Part shown: positions 1 to 12,820 of the stretch, piece after piece
Numbering within the stretch: the first letter of the stretch is position 1
Layout: each line of letters opens with the position of its first letter
Assembly: GCF_016808335.1 (NCBI RefSeq)
Contig: NC_053147.1
Coordinates: forward strand, 24,228,913 to 24,292,912
DNA: 64,000 nucleotides
From: Panicum virgatum
Taxonomy: Eukaryota; Streptophyta; Magnoliopsida; Poales; Poaceae
Direction: 5' to 3'
Translations under genes and position numbers: made by a program
The notes under the pieces: model-generated
The model's database searches: none
What the model was told of the DNA's origin: nothing
The model's input: the letters and a program-made list of their open reading frames with translations, nothing else

Positions 1-1173
1 ACATCCATGAGCTATCCCTTACTCTAGAAGATTCTATGCCTATAAGCAGTCCCGCTGCCCCGGGTCTGACAATCAGTCTACCAATATCCGATGATATTGG
101 ATGATCATATCCATTAGCTTTCATGGTCATTTAATCCCTAAACATTGATTGTTATCATTTTGACCCTGGGATTAAACGTAGTACCAACAGAGCGCTCATA
201 TATCTTGCAATTTGCAACAGGCCTGATATTGCATGTGCAGATATTTGCTAGCTCAAAATAGCGCTACTCCAATAAGGCCTTTGTGGCAGGAGTTAGAAGA
301 TATCAATGGATATCTAAGTGGTACTAAAGACTCTCAAACTTATCATTGGATGAGTTGAATAGGATCATAAAGGGATATGAAGATACTGCACAACTAATCC
401 CCATTAATAAGTATCACTGATTGATGTCTTTGTGGTAGAATTTTCATAGAGGTTGCGTAGACTCTAATGATTATTCTCACATATTATTTGGAAATCTAAC
501 ATATGTATGTCAGATTTCATTGAGTGATCAGTGTGATCACTGACCTTATTTATCGAAACAAGGTTACTTGTATTGCTTGGATACAAACAGGTTATGTGGA
601 TGCAATTTTCAATATTGCTCACAAAATAGTTTATCCTCATGTGTTGTGATACATTTGAGGAACAAATACCTTGCAAATTAAATATGCGATTATTTCGCAA
701 ATTTATTAGAAAGTCTCTACCATATTTCACACTTGGAAAGTGTTGGTTAGATTGGTACGTGATGATTTTGACATTTGCAAGGTTCAGGGGGAGTGTCCTC
801 TTGATTTAACCTGTTAGGTATCATATTGCACTCTTTTCTTTCTATGAGTTTTTCCCTTGGGGTTTCTCATATAAAAGTTTTTAATGAGGCAATATCAATA
901 TAAGGATATATGTCATATCTTCTATTTTTTCCCACGGGGTTTTTTAGAGGAAGATATTTAGGACATATTAAGGATGTGCATTGCTCTCAAAATTCCTTCG
1001 GAATTTTGTTTTGAGCAACGGTCGTATATGTCATATCATTTTCTCCTTATTTTTCCTATTGGGTTTTGGAGTTTTAATGGCATATACATGTAGGTTCCTC
1101 ATATTTTTCCCATAGGGTTTTTCGAGGAACTAATCAATTCATTGATCACAGACTAGAGTTGATCAAGGGGGAG
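1..1173 (+). mobile_element. Decayed internal 3' part of a Ty1-copia retrotransposon
   Basis: A broken reading frame around 190-360 gives residues such as ALIYLAICNRPDIA and, one frame over, LAQNSATPIRPLWQELEDI and GYLSGTKD. These match the copia reverse transcriptase/RNase H junction (usual form: YLA-CTRPDI, then a segment ending in a YLRGT-like motif). Several frameshifts and stops make it non-coding. Purine tracts followed by GTG occur near 788-798 and again at 1161-1173. The second lies directly before the LTR and fits the polypurine tract. The 5' part of the element lies outside the window. Confidence 0.7.
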
Positions 1174-1374
1174 TGTTGTGAATCAATTTATTGGTGATCA
1201 ACACTAGTAACCGCCGGTGGCAGTTACTTGCACACCCTTTCACCATGCGTCCATGCCCCTTCATCTTGTATATATATGTCCAGACAGATCAATGGAATAC
1301 ACAGAGATTTCACCCTTGTCATTTGTCTCTCATTTGTGTCTCTTATTTACATTCGAGTACTACTACTCTAAACA
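1174..1374 (+). repeat. 3' LTR of the copia element
   Basis: A 201-bp segment starts TGTTGTG right after a polypurine tract (AAGGGGGAG) and ends CTAAACA, giving the TG...CA ends of an LTR. It contains a TATATATATG stretch near 1269 that could be the TATA element. The partner LTR is outside the window, so the ends rest on the tract and the TG/CA rule only. Confidence 0.6.
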
Positions 1375-2944
1375 ACCCCCACGGGACTACGGACTACGGA
1401 GTCGTATTGTTTCCGACACGCTCCACCGAGGCTCAAAACAAGGACATCGACAGCGCGCAGGTCCTGTCTGTCCTGATGCGAGGCCTCGAGCGCCGCCTGA
1501 GCTCAAGCCTATCGGGTTCCCCCGTGGAATTCCGCTGCGTGCTTGCGATCCGAACCTGAATCCAGTTAGTTGAGACAACCGCATCACTGCCAACTGATCC
1601 AAATTCTGTATTCAGAGATATCACCCACCTGATCACCTGCAGCTGTCCAAGTGTCCAGGCCATACAAATAGTACTCCTACCAGATCGCTGACGCACCACA
1701 ACCTAACAGCACCAGCAGATGATCCGGCCGGTGTGAACTGCTCTCTGACCGGCATCTTCAGTCCCCCACACGATCAGATAAACAAACAGCTCCGAAACTA
1801 GTTTATCCCCGGTCAACCTCGCAATCATGCGTCCAGGCTTCAGCCCCAGCTGCAGGGATTACCTTTCTCTAATCGCCTCTGGTACGCGGGACTGATTCAG
1901 AAGTCGTCGTCTAGATGGGCAGAAGGCTTGTCTTGTCCCTGCAAGAGTCGGCTGGAGTGACGCGAGATCGACCCGGGGATTCTTTCCGTGCTGGCGCTGG
2001 GATTTCCAGCGGATTACGCCACCGGGAATGGGAAGCCGGCAACGCGCGCGCGTGGATTATAAGAACTCCGCTGGATAACCAATCATGGCCGCCGGGGGGC
2101 GCATTCAGCTGCGGGCTTTTGGCTTCTTTTTCTTTTGTAGTAGCAGGTAAGCCGTATCCTTCCAAGAGTTGAATTGAGAAAAGATATTCCCGCACTGAAA
2201 CCGCGCCGCGTCGCTGTCCACTTGCGAAACTCGCCTTCTAAGACTGAAACATCCCTTGCGGTCAAGTCTCCTAACCGTGCTGGAATTCTACCGCGCAAAG
2301 CCATCCACTCTGCGAGATCGATGGAATTACTGGATTCCTAATTGCGAAGAAATTGCTGATTTGATAGCTTAGGATTCATAAAAGTGGGCGATTTCTAACT
2401 ACTTCACCCAAAAGCTCAAACTTGATACAAATCTGGGCAGTATACCATAAAACTCCCTCAAGTTTGTGTATTTTTCTTCAGAATGATAATGCCCTGCCCT
2501 TGAAGTTAGGCCATGTTGACTCCTATGGCATGCTGAAAATCATGTAAAGTTTTTTTTTTGCAAAAGCTTAATGATCTGAGGAAGGATGGAAGATGTACGC
2601 ACTTCGACCAAAAACCAAGAAGCCACAATTGAGTGCCTTGACATGACACATCCAATTTAGAGCTACTCCCAAGCTGCCCGAGAGAACACTAATCATTATT
2701 AGTAGTTTAGTACCGTCTATCTAGCTTAAGTAGTTGCTACAGTTACAACCTTGGCAAGCACTCCTTTTGGTCTTTATCCGCTTCAAGTGTCCAAGTCATG
2801 CATCTTTGTCTCCCTTTTTAAGCTCGCCGTCCCCGTGCCCTCCTTTGCCGAATCAAGAGAAAACCTCTCTCGAGTGTCGTAACTGCCTCTCCTTCCTGCA
2901 TCCTCCTCTCGTCCAGCTTCCTGAGCTTCTGCAGGTTATCGGCC
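1375..2944. other. Intergenic, promoter side of the next gene
   Basis: No recognisable gene. 1400-2300 is GC-richer with short overlapping open frames on both strands and no family signature. 2380-2720 is AT-rich. The last 200 bp are presumably the promoter and 5' UTR of the small gene at 2945. Confidence 0.4.
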
Positions 2945-3208
2945 ATGGAAGGCCTCATCCCCTTCATCTACAGGGCCGTCGTGCAGTACAGGAAGGAAGG
3001 GCAGGTCTCCGTCGGCGACCTCTTGTTCGACGAGCCGTCGCCGACGTCCTACTTCCGCCTCCCGGGGGACTCCGGCCGGTACCAGGTGACGGCGGCGAGC
3101 GATCTCTTCTCCCGGACGGCTGCTGACTCCGGTTCCACCGGCGCTATACGGCGGTCTCCGGCGAGGTGCCCGATGCAGCGCCGCCGCGCCCTGGACCGTG
3201 AATCGTGA
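2945..3208 (+). CDS. Small uncharacterised plant protein (87 aa)
   Basis: The intronless frame begins MEGLIPFIYRAVVQY and continues with a short Ser/Pro-rich region and the phrase YFRLPGDSGRYQ. I associate these with a family of short plant proteins that start MEGLIP-YRA and carry an RLPGDSGR-like motif; I know of no assigned function. There is no signal peptide or membrane segment. The C-terminal half (from about residue 55) is Arg/Ser/Ala-rich and low in complexity. The start is the first Met and fits the conserved N-terminus. A pyrimidine-rich leader precedes it. Function unknown. Confidence 0.65.
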   Translation: MEGLIPFIYRAVVQYRKEGQVSVGDLLFDEPSPTSYFRLPGDSGRYQVTAASDLFSRTAADSGSTGAIRRSPARCPMQRRRALDRES

Positions 3209-3889
3209 TGTCCCCTGGACTGGGAACCAAGAAAAGAAAAGCAAGCGAAGGCCTGCCCGTAGCAAGCAGTGAAGGTAGTAGCGAGTGCAGATGTGCGGTG
3301 TGTGTATGCAGATGATGCTGAGCAACTGTGAATATTAGCCTAAGCTGCCGTGTAAGTGTACATAATCTTCCTCTGTTTTAGCTTGTTATTGTGAGCTGCT
3401 ATGTAGTAGTGCATGGGTGCAGGGTCCTCCCAAGGAGGCTTAGCAGCATCCTGCGCTGGATTGGGAATTGTGTATTATCATCCGTTGGAATAAAATGCCA
3501 CATGAATGATGGAACGCGTGAACTTTGGTTCAAAAGTTCGTGCGTTCCAAACTGGTGGTATGCGTACATTAACATTGCTGCCTCGCAAGTTCTATGCTTG
3601 AGCAAATTCAAAGTATACGCGTGGGTGCATACGAAGTAGGAACTCAAAGTTCATCCAGTTTGTTCACGGCAAATGAGGGGGAGAATATCCATCCTAGTTA
3701 TTCAGTAGGATTAGTTCCTCTTCCTCCTATGTTCTAAAGGGAGGCTTTAGTCGACTCTCTTCGTCAATCGTACTAAGATTGTAGAATATCCGTGAAGCTT
3801 GGTAATTTCGTTCCAGTAACTTGTTTTACAAGTATTTCTCGACAAACTTTCAAAATAAGTATTTATCAACAAACTTACAAAATATAGGT
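3209..3889. other. 3' flank of the small gene and intergenic DNA
   Basis: Probable 3' UTR to about 3370, then unassigned sequence. Open frames at 3391-3647 on both strands mirror each other and show no family similarity. Confidence 0.35.
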
Positions 3890-4135
3890 ATCTTCCTCCA
3901 TCCAAAAAGAATACAACTCTCGCTCCTGAAAAGTCGAACAATTTCAAATTTAACTAAATTTATATAAAAAATTAAAAACATTTATACTCCAAATAGATTT
4001 ACTATGAAAATACATTACATGATTAATCTACTGATATCTATATTATCATATAAATTCTAATACTATTTTATATAAATTTTGTTAAATTTAAATTGTTTGA
4101 CTCATCGGGAGGTGAGAATTGCATTATTTTTGGAC
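3890..4135. repeat. Stowaway-like MITE
   Basis: An AT-rich block of about 245 bp. The left end reads TCTTCCTCCATCCAAAAAGA; the right end, read inverted, gives GTCCAAAAATAATGCAATTC. It is flanked by TA. The ends and body match the element at 43842-44088, so they are the same family. Confidence 0.6.
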
Positions 4136-4351
4136 TAGTGTCAATGGTAGTTTCATGGTATCAAATTCTATGTCATTTCATGAAATTTGCTAATATGATG
4201 AGGAAAAAAGAAGAAAAGAGTTTTATAGCGTAAGAGAGGAGTTCCATGAGAGAGGAGTTTCACATATAAATTTCAGCTAGTATAATTATCCAGTTTTCAG
4301 TTTTGATAACTATATACAATGAGACTAACTTTAGACGGAGTAGAGTATTCA

Positions 4352-4556
4352 GAATTGATTTTTTTTAGTCACGTGCAGAGAGAATTGATTTTTTTTTTGA
4401 GGGGGCATGCCAACTTTACTCAAATATCAGCATAGTTGGTACAAAGTCCATCAGAAGGATCGAAGAACCAAATATGTCTTCCTGTAATTCATAAATCGAG
4501 CTTCTAGCTCGTGCAGAGAGATTTTTTTTTGACGCCCGTGCAGAGAGAATTGATGT
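4352..4556. repeat. Stacked retroposon insertions sharing one target sequence
   Basis: The string CGTGCAGAGAGA occurs three times within about 170 bp (near 4372, 4512 and 4539), in two cases followed by a run of T. A fourth related unit (AGAATTGAT plus T8) starts near 4352. The outer copies extend to CGTGCAGAGAGAATTGAT, an 18-bp match of target-duplication size. Between copies one and two is a segment of about 110 bp beginning GAGGGGGCATGCC. Poly-T on the left of each unit fits minus-strand poly(A) retroposons (SINE or LINE tail type) landing repeatedly at one site. Confidence 0.5.
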
Positions 4557-6626
<2,070 letters not shown>

Positions 6627-7370
6627 ATGAAAGTTTAATGGAAGAATTCTGCATCAGTATAGTAGGATGTTTGCCCTTGACATCAGTGTAGTAGGATGCC
6701 CTTGTGTTCTCTTTGGAATGATATTTATGCCTTTCGACTTGTACTGTCTTGCTGCAGTTTCGAACAAGTCAGCTTGCACAAATGCAATTGCTTTGGGTCA
6801 TACTTGTGTGCCAGTTTGCTTGTTGGGTCTTTAGGTTCTCATTGCTTGCTGAGTCTTTTGGTTCACTTTCTTCTTTCCTTAGTTTGTTTAGCAAAGGCTT
6901 TGAGCTTTTCAACCCTTCGTACCATGAAAGTTTTGAGATTTTGGCACTTTTGGATCCTGACATCCGGCAAGAGTCATGTGCATCTATTTCTGTTATTGTA
7001 GCATACATTTACGTTACAAAGTCATTGATGCATCACACTAGATTTCCTTTTTTTACAATTCATGATTGCAATTGCAAGGCAAGCCTGTTTGCTTCATTGC
7101 CAAGATTGCCTTGGGTTGTCACTCTTTCTTGCCTAACTTTTGCCAGCACTTGTGGCAGCGAAAAAAGGGTAGCCACAACTTGGCTTGCAAGAATATCTTG
7201 CTATGGCATTATGAGCACATGGTGTATGGGACCAACCCTTATCCTAGATGAAGTTTTGGCGTGCCTAAGTTGTGATATGGGTCTTGTTTGGAGAAATAGT
7301 CAAGAGTTATTTTAAGAGCTAAAAAATAACCTATGAATCCAAACAGGGCTCCAATTGCTAAATTAATTTA
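6627..7370. other. 3' UTR and intergenic DNA
   Basis: Holds the 3' UTR of the S15a gene. An open frame at 6749-7315 has no family similarity and a composition (Cys, Leu, Phe, Ser) expected of T-rich noncoding DNA. Confidence 0.4.
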
Positions 7371-7704
7371 GGCCTCGTTTAGTTGCCCGTGTAAAGTTGT
7401 AAAAATTGAATCTTTGCACATTTGAAGTATTAAATATAGACTAATTATAAAACTAATTATAGAACTTGTCTATAAAATACGAGATGAATCTAATGACCCT
7501 AAGTAATCTATCATTAAAGCATGTGTACTGTAGCAATTTAGTATCTAATCATGATCTAATTAGGCTTATTAGATTCGTCTCGCAATTTAAAAGTAAGCTA
7601 TGCAATTTATTTTTAATTTCATCTAGATTTAATACTCCATGCATATAAAATTTTCTTTCGATGTGATATATTTGAAATTTTGAATTTCGCAACTAAACAA
7701 AGCC
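7371..7704. repeat. Grass MITE with TGTTTAGTT-type inverted ends
   Basis: Begins GGCCTCGTTTAGTTG and ends AACTAAACAAAGCC, inverted copies of each other. The inside carries ACTGTAGCA and TTAGATTCGTCTCGC, motifs shared with the elements at 12246, 32007 and 43300. No internal coding capacity. Confidence 0.7.
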
Positions 7705-8590
7705 ATAGTCAAATTTATCTACTTGACTTGTGGGCTTGTGGCAGTATTTGGTCGTCAACCAAAATGGTCGTCTGGACACCAATAATTAGATGCGAGATGC
7801 GACTGAGCGTTCATGATGTATTGACACGTGGAGCTGTGTCTGATGGACTCTGCGTAGGCAGTGCTTACCTGCTGTGGCTGCCATAGTGCCATTCCTGCTC
7901 TCAGTTTTGCGGCAGTAAAACCTATTATTACCACTACATTACTTCGATGATACCCTGTCATCTACGTTGAAAGCATCGGGATTTCTGATGCAGATACTGA
8001 GATACATGAATACATCATTCAGATGAGTTCCTGTTTAGTCTTTGCACAGAACATTGGTGTTTTTTCTTCAAAGAAATCAGAAAATGTGAAATTGGACGAC
8101 TTGTTCCGTTGAGTCGACAGCATAGACCCATCATACACATGAGAAAAATTTGCACCACCTAACATAAATTAAAGGAATTAAATGATATCTCTATCAACAA
8201 TCAAAACTGACTTATTGTACTTAGTTTGTTTGATTGTTTCCCATAGAGCTGTTTGATTGCAGTGTGCGAGGTCACCGAGCATCATCCCATAACTACCAAA
8301 AGATAATCAGATAGACGTTGAAAGCTGCGTGGCCAAGGCAAGACGGAACTCAAAGATAGCAAAAAGGCAATTAACTCACCAGCTTCTGAAGAAAAGCATC
8401 TATTCAGCAATTTCTATCATTAGTAACTATTCACTCCACGAACTTTACATGATCCCAATATCTCCATTTTTGGGCTACGTGGTTTGCTAAATATGTGGTA
8501 GGGTAAATTGTCCTTTATAAAAGCTACAAAGAGAGAAGACCAGAAAAAGGAAGTGCTATAAACATTGCTATCACACGATGATACACAAAA
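7705..8590. other. Intergenic DNA, 3' side of the CASP-like gene
   Basis: No gene seen. The last 100 bp are probably the 3' UTR of the minus-strand gene that ends at 8591. Confidence 0.4.
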
Positions 8591-10752
8591 TCAGAACGCG
8601 GCAAGGAGCCAAAACGCGATCAGGGCTGATGTAGCACTGAGTGCCCAAGACAGGAAGGCAAATGCTGTGGCGAGCTCATACTTTCCGCAAGGGAGCTGAG
8701 GATACCTTCTGCAGAAGAGCACATCCTTTTGAAATAGAATTACTACACCACCAGCTGAGCTCGACGCAGCGAATGACAGAATTGCTGTTACCTGCATTCC
8801 GTAGATTGGTTACGTTAGTACTGCTGAAAGCATTGACATGGCTAACCAAATGAGCACAGGGCTAGACCCATAGATTTGATAAATAACTCATCCAAACCAG
8901 GCTGCATGTAATCTACAGAGCAGATCGAAAAGCTGCCAAATTAGTATGACTCCAAGCTGACTAGGGAGCATGAATAATGTACAATATGTACAGCAAACCA
9001 AAGTTTGCCAAGTACAAACTAACATTAGTCGTACTGATGCGAAACTATCAATTCTTTCCAAGGGAGAAAAAGGGCAAATGATCAACACAAGTTGACAGTT
9101 AAAACTGCACTATTGAAGTATCACACATTTAGTTGTGTAGTGCATGGATGTTGAAAATGCGAGAATGAGATACACAGATTATTATTGATAGTGGAGGAAA
9201 TCACATGTAATAGTATTGTATTCAACTGATAGCACAAGTTTACGCTATATAGATCTCAATCAGTGTGTCCCAGCTTCCTTGATTTATGGAAATAGAATCA
9301 GGGGAGGGGAACCAGGTGATAACGCGTGATGCTCCAAAGGGCCAGGATGTGCTGGACAATTATTATTGTCCCTTTGTCGCAAACAAGTGACATTTGCCAA
9401 ACAAACAGTATCTAAAACACAACTGTAGCCACCAAATCTATTGCGAATTTGCGATCTAGACAAAACTTGATTGCTCAAGACAAAATCTAGAAATATAATG
9501 TGTTCGATATAGATATTTACAAGAAACTGATAACAAAAACGTACAGAAGTTTTAAATCAAGAATCCTAAAACATCATTTTTTAACTGGAGGAGGCATAGC
9601 AAAATTTATGGATAAACGTCCACATTCCTTGTTTATCAGAGATAGAGAAAAGAACAGAAAAAGGATCATTCAGTTTGGTTTTTCCATATGGACAACTTCA
9701 GTGCTTGTGTAAAACAGTGTAACAATACACAGGATTTTAAATGTTTATCAAGACAATTAATCAGACATAGAAAACTCTTTTGAAGCAACCAAGACAAAAA
9801 GATATATGAATTGAGTTTCAAGATGAGTTTAGTCAATACCCAGTCTCCAACGACAAATAAGCTCAACATAATTGGGTGGGTGAGATCCTTTTTGACTTTG
9901 ATGGCATATGCATCAAGACATGCAAGCCCGAAGCTCCACAACATTTGAAGTCCCATTGATGCAACCAAGTAGCTGAAATGTGAAAGGAAAAAGGGGCTCA
10001 ACACAAAATTTCAAAGGAGAAAGTTTACAATTCCTACTGGCTGTACTGATCTGAGTAACAGCTCACTAAACACCAACAAATAAGCCATCGCTGGAGCAAG
10101 TTACCGTTAGATATAGGAATTTCTACATCATATCTAACAAAAATGGATTTTTGAATACGACTCCAAATTTCACCATGCCAATATATTCTTCAGATTACCA
10201 ATACAATTGGATGGCCTGACCATAATTTTCCCAGAACTTTCCTCCGAAATGCTGCAACCCAAACCTCCCAACTAAAGCCAGTCAAAGTAACAACTCAACC
10301 GATCGTCCCCCCACACTCTAGGTTCTGGTAAATGAAAGTAATTATGTTAAATGATAACTCGAAAGCAGCCAACTGGTGATCCGAGGCACAATGGCGTAGC
10401 AAGTACCACTCCCAACCGCGTCCCAAACCCCCAATTTCCGACCGAAGGCTAAGCCACCGTCTGCTCGCATTGCTCCAGCAGAGAGGCGAGAGCGAACCCG
10501 CCAAGGGAAGATTCACGAGAAACCCAAGTCCCTAAAAAACAAAGGGCGAAGAAGGCTAGAAGGGGCCCAGAAGGCAAGGGTCAACCGAGGAGGTTTGTTT
10601 GTGGTTTTTCGTGCAGCTTACCAGAAGGCGGTGTAGCTGGAGAATCCGAGGGACGACCCCATGACGCCGATGCAGGCGGCGGCGAAGAACGTCTGCCCGA
10701 CCCGCAGCAGCAGCCCGCCCCACGACCCCGGCCTCCCCGCCAGCCCCGGCAT
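8591..10752 (-). CDS. CASPL5B: CASP-like membrane protein, 5B type
   Basis: Three exons read on the minus strand (10752-10622, 9972-9840, 8791-8591) with GT-AG introns give 154 residues. The start, [20 protein letters not shown], leads into four hydrophobic segments: about residues 17-37 ([11 protein letters not shown]), 43-65 ([20 protein letters not shown]), 78-105 ([19 protein letters not shown]) and 128-153 ([20 protein letters not shown]). This is the MARVEL-like four-helix layout of the CASP-like (DUF588) family. Length and wording (LFVVGDW; AFLSWA near the end) fit subgroup 5B. CASP proteins form membrane scaffolds for Casparian strips; CASP-like members are plasma-membrane proteins with mostly unknown roles. 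Stop is TGA at 8593-8591. Confidence 0.9.
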
Positions 10753-12245
10753 CTCCACCCTCCCTCCGCACACCTCCTCCCGTCCCCGCCGCTCACTCCC
10801 GCCTCAGCCGCAGCCGCAGCCGCCGCTCAGCAGCCGCGCCGATCGGCCATGCGCGGTCCAATCCGGCAGGTTGCAGGTTCTAGGTGCGAGGAGGAGGAAG
10901 GGATGCGAAGGGGATTTCAACTAATTGGCAAGCGCCGAACAGCAGCAGGCCTAGCAGAGGAGGCGAGGAGCGCTTGAAAAACGGAGGAGGAGGGGGGGAG
11001 GTCAGAGGTGGTGGAGGAGACGGGAATTTCGGGGCGGAGGCCGCTGCCTCCTGCCGGCGCGCCACGGCGGCGGAGGTTGGTGCGACGCTGACGCGCGCGG
11101 GGGCCTGGGTCCCGCCGGGGGGACGCTGGATCCCAGCCCCCAGTCACCCAGACGCCGTCGCGGCCGGCCGGGGTGGAAAAGGACGCGGCCGCGTTGCGTG
11201 CGGTGGCGGTTTCCGCGCGCGCGCCTGCCGTGCCGCCCTCGGGTCAGCCAGGGGCGGGTGGGGTGGCTGGCGGTGAGCGATCCGGTTGGCCGCGGGTATC
11301 CGACGTGTAACTAATTAACGCGCGGGGGCGGCCGTACGGTACGGGGTGTGGGGGCGCGGTCTCTTTTGGCTGGGAAGGTGGTGGTGCGCGTGGATGGATG
11401 GGGTTCGGCGCACGATCGGTTCGATTTGGCCTGCGGCGTGACGGGGTTTCGCGGATTGGGAAATAATTCTCGTGGGTTGGGTTTGGGTTACACAATTGCA
11501 TCGGCTGGATAGTGACACACCTGCGTGGATGAATGTTTCTTGAGAGAACGTGCACGCCTGGTAGAGTTTCTTTCTAGGACTAGTCAGTTCAAAATGGGTA
11601 GTGACACACGGGACAGCGACCTAATCGAGCGAGATCGACTCGTACTTTTTTTTATTTGAAACGAGAGATCGGGTCATATGAGTTGGACTGGGTGCAAATA
11701 TGCGAATATTCGCTGTAACTTTTATCGCGTCGATTGGCAAATCAGCGGAGCCGGCCGTGAATAGTCCCCCCTTTTCCAGAGACGGGACCGAAAGTTGGAT
11801 GTTGGCTTTGGTTGGAAGCGAGTGATCGACCCTTTCCCTTGGGCTCGAAAAGAAGAAAGCGATCGTGCTCGCAGCTCGCGCATGTTCGGAAGCGCGCATT
11901 TATTTTGTCTGGTAAAAGAAAAGTTTCCAATCACAATTGGGCCGGGCCGTAATTCGGTAGGCTATCGAACGTACTTGGACGTTTTCTACACAAAAGCTTC
12001 CTACAGCCCACCGAACGGCACAAGCCCACCCGTCCGTTTCCGCTGCTGCCTGCCACCGGCCCATAGGCCTGTTCCGTGCGGAAACGCCATTTGTCCTGAT
12101 CCGCTTTCGTGAAATGGCGATTGATGTACACACTCTGCCAGTCTCGACATGATCCAACAACCAGCATAACTCGCCGTCGGGACCGCCGCGTCGGCGTCAC
12201 CGACGATGCAACCAACCGCTCGTCGCCGCCGGGCCCGGCCTGTAA
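10753..12245. other. GC-rich promoter side of the CASP-like gene and intergenic DNA
   Basis: 10753-10900 is the likely 5' UTR and core promoter of the minus-strand CASP-like gene. 10900-11300 is very GC-rich. 11300-12245 has no gene I recognise; its open frames on both strands are composition effects. Confidence 0.4.
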
Positions 12246-12610
12246 GGCCGTGTTTAGTTCGTGAGGTCTGTATTGGCGAAAAAATTTTGAGTTGGAATCT
12301 TCTCAATTTGAAGTAGTAAATGAAGTCTATTTACAAAACTTTTTACATGGATGGGTTGTAAATCGCAAGACGAATCTAATGATGCTAATTAATCTATGAT
12401 TAATCAATAATTAGCGATTGTTTACTGTAGCATCACTGTTGCAAATCATGGATTAAGTAGGCTCATTAGATTCGTCTCGCGATTTACAACCCAACCATAC
12501 AAAATTTTTTTAAATAGACTTCATTTAGTACTTTAAATTAACAAGATTCTTTTTCACTTTAATGTGTTTACGTCTTTTTTGCGTTTACGGGGTGGGAACT
12601 AAACAAACCC
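12246..12610. repeat. Grass MITE (same family as 7371)
   Basis: Left end GGCCGTGTTTAGTTC, right end GGGAACTAAACAAACCC. Internal ACGAATCTAATGA and the inverted TTAGATTCGTCTCGC arm, plus ACTGTAGCATCACTG, are present. It lies about 210 bp upstream of the AKR-1 start codon and so inside its likely promoter. Confidence 0.7.
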
Positions 12611-12820
12611 TAAGTTCGGCGCGTCGTGGCGTGTAGGCTGCTCTGTCACCGTCTGACTCGACTGGTTACCCCATCACCACGAGGTCCACGAGTTGAGCGC
12701 CGAGGCAGATACTATTCAGTGGCTCTCCAAAGGCTTCGTACTACGCGGCCTCAGAAGTCAACACTCCCGGTAGGTTCCGGAGGTTCGGTGGCTCCGGAGA
12801 GACAGGCGGATAGCGAGCGT

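Noticed and set aside
6749..7315. 188-codon ORF after the S15a gene
   Set aside because: No family motif; composition typical of T-rich noncoding DNA; overlapping ORFs in other frames.
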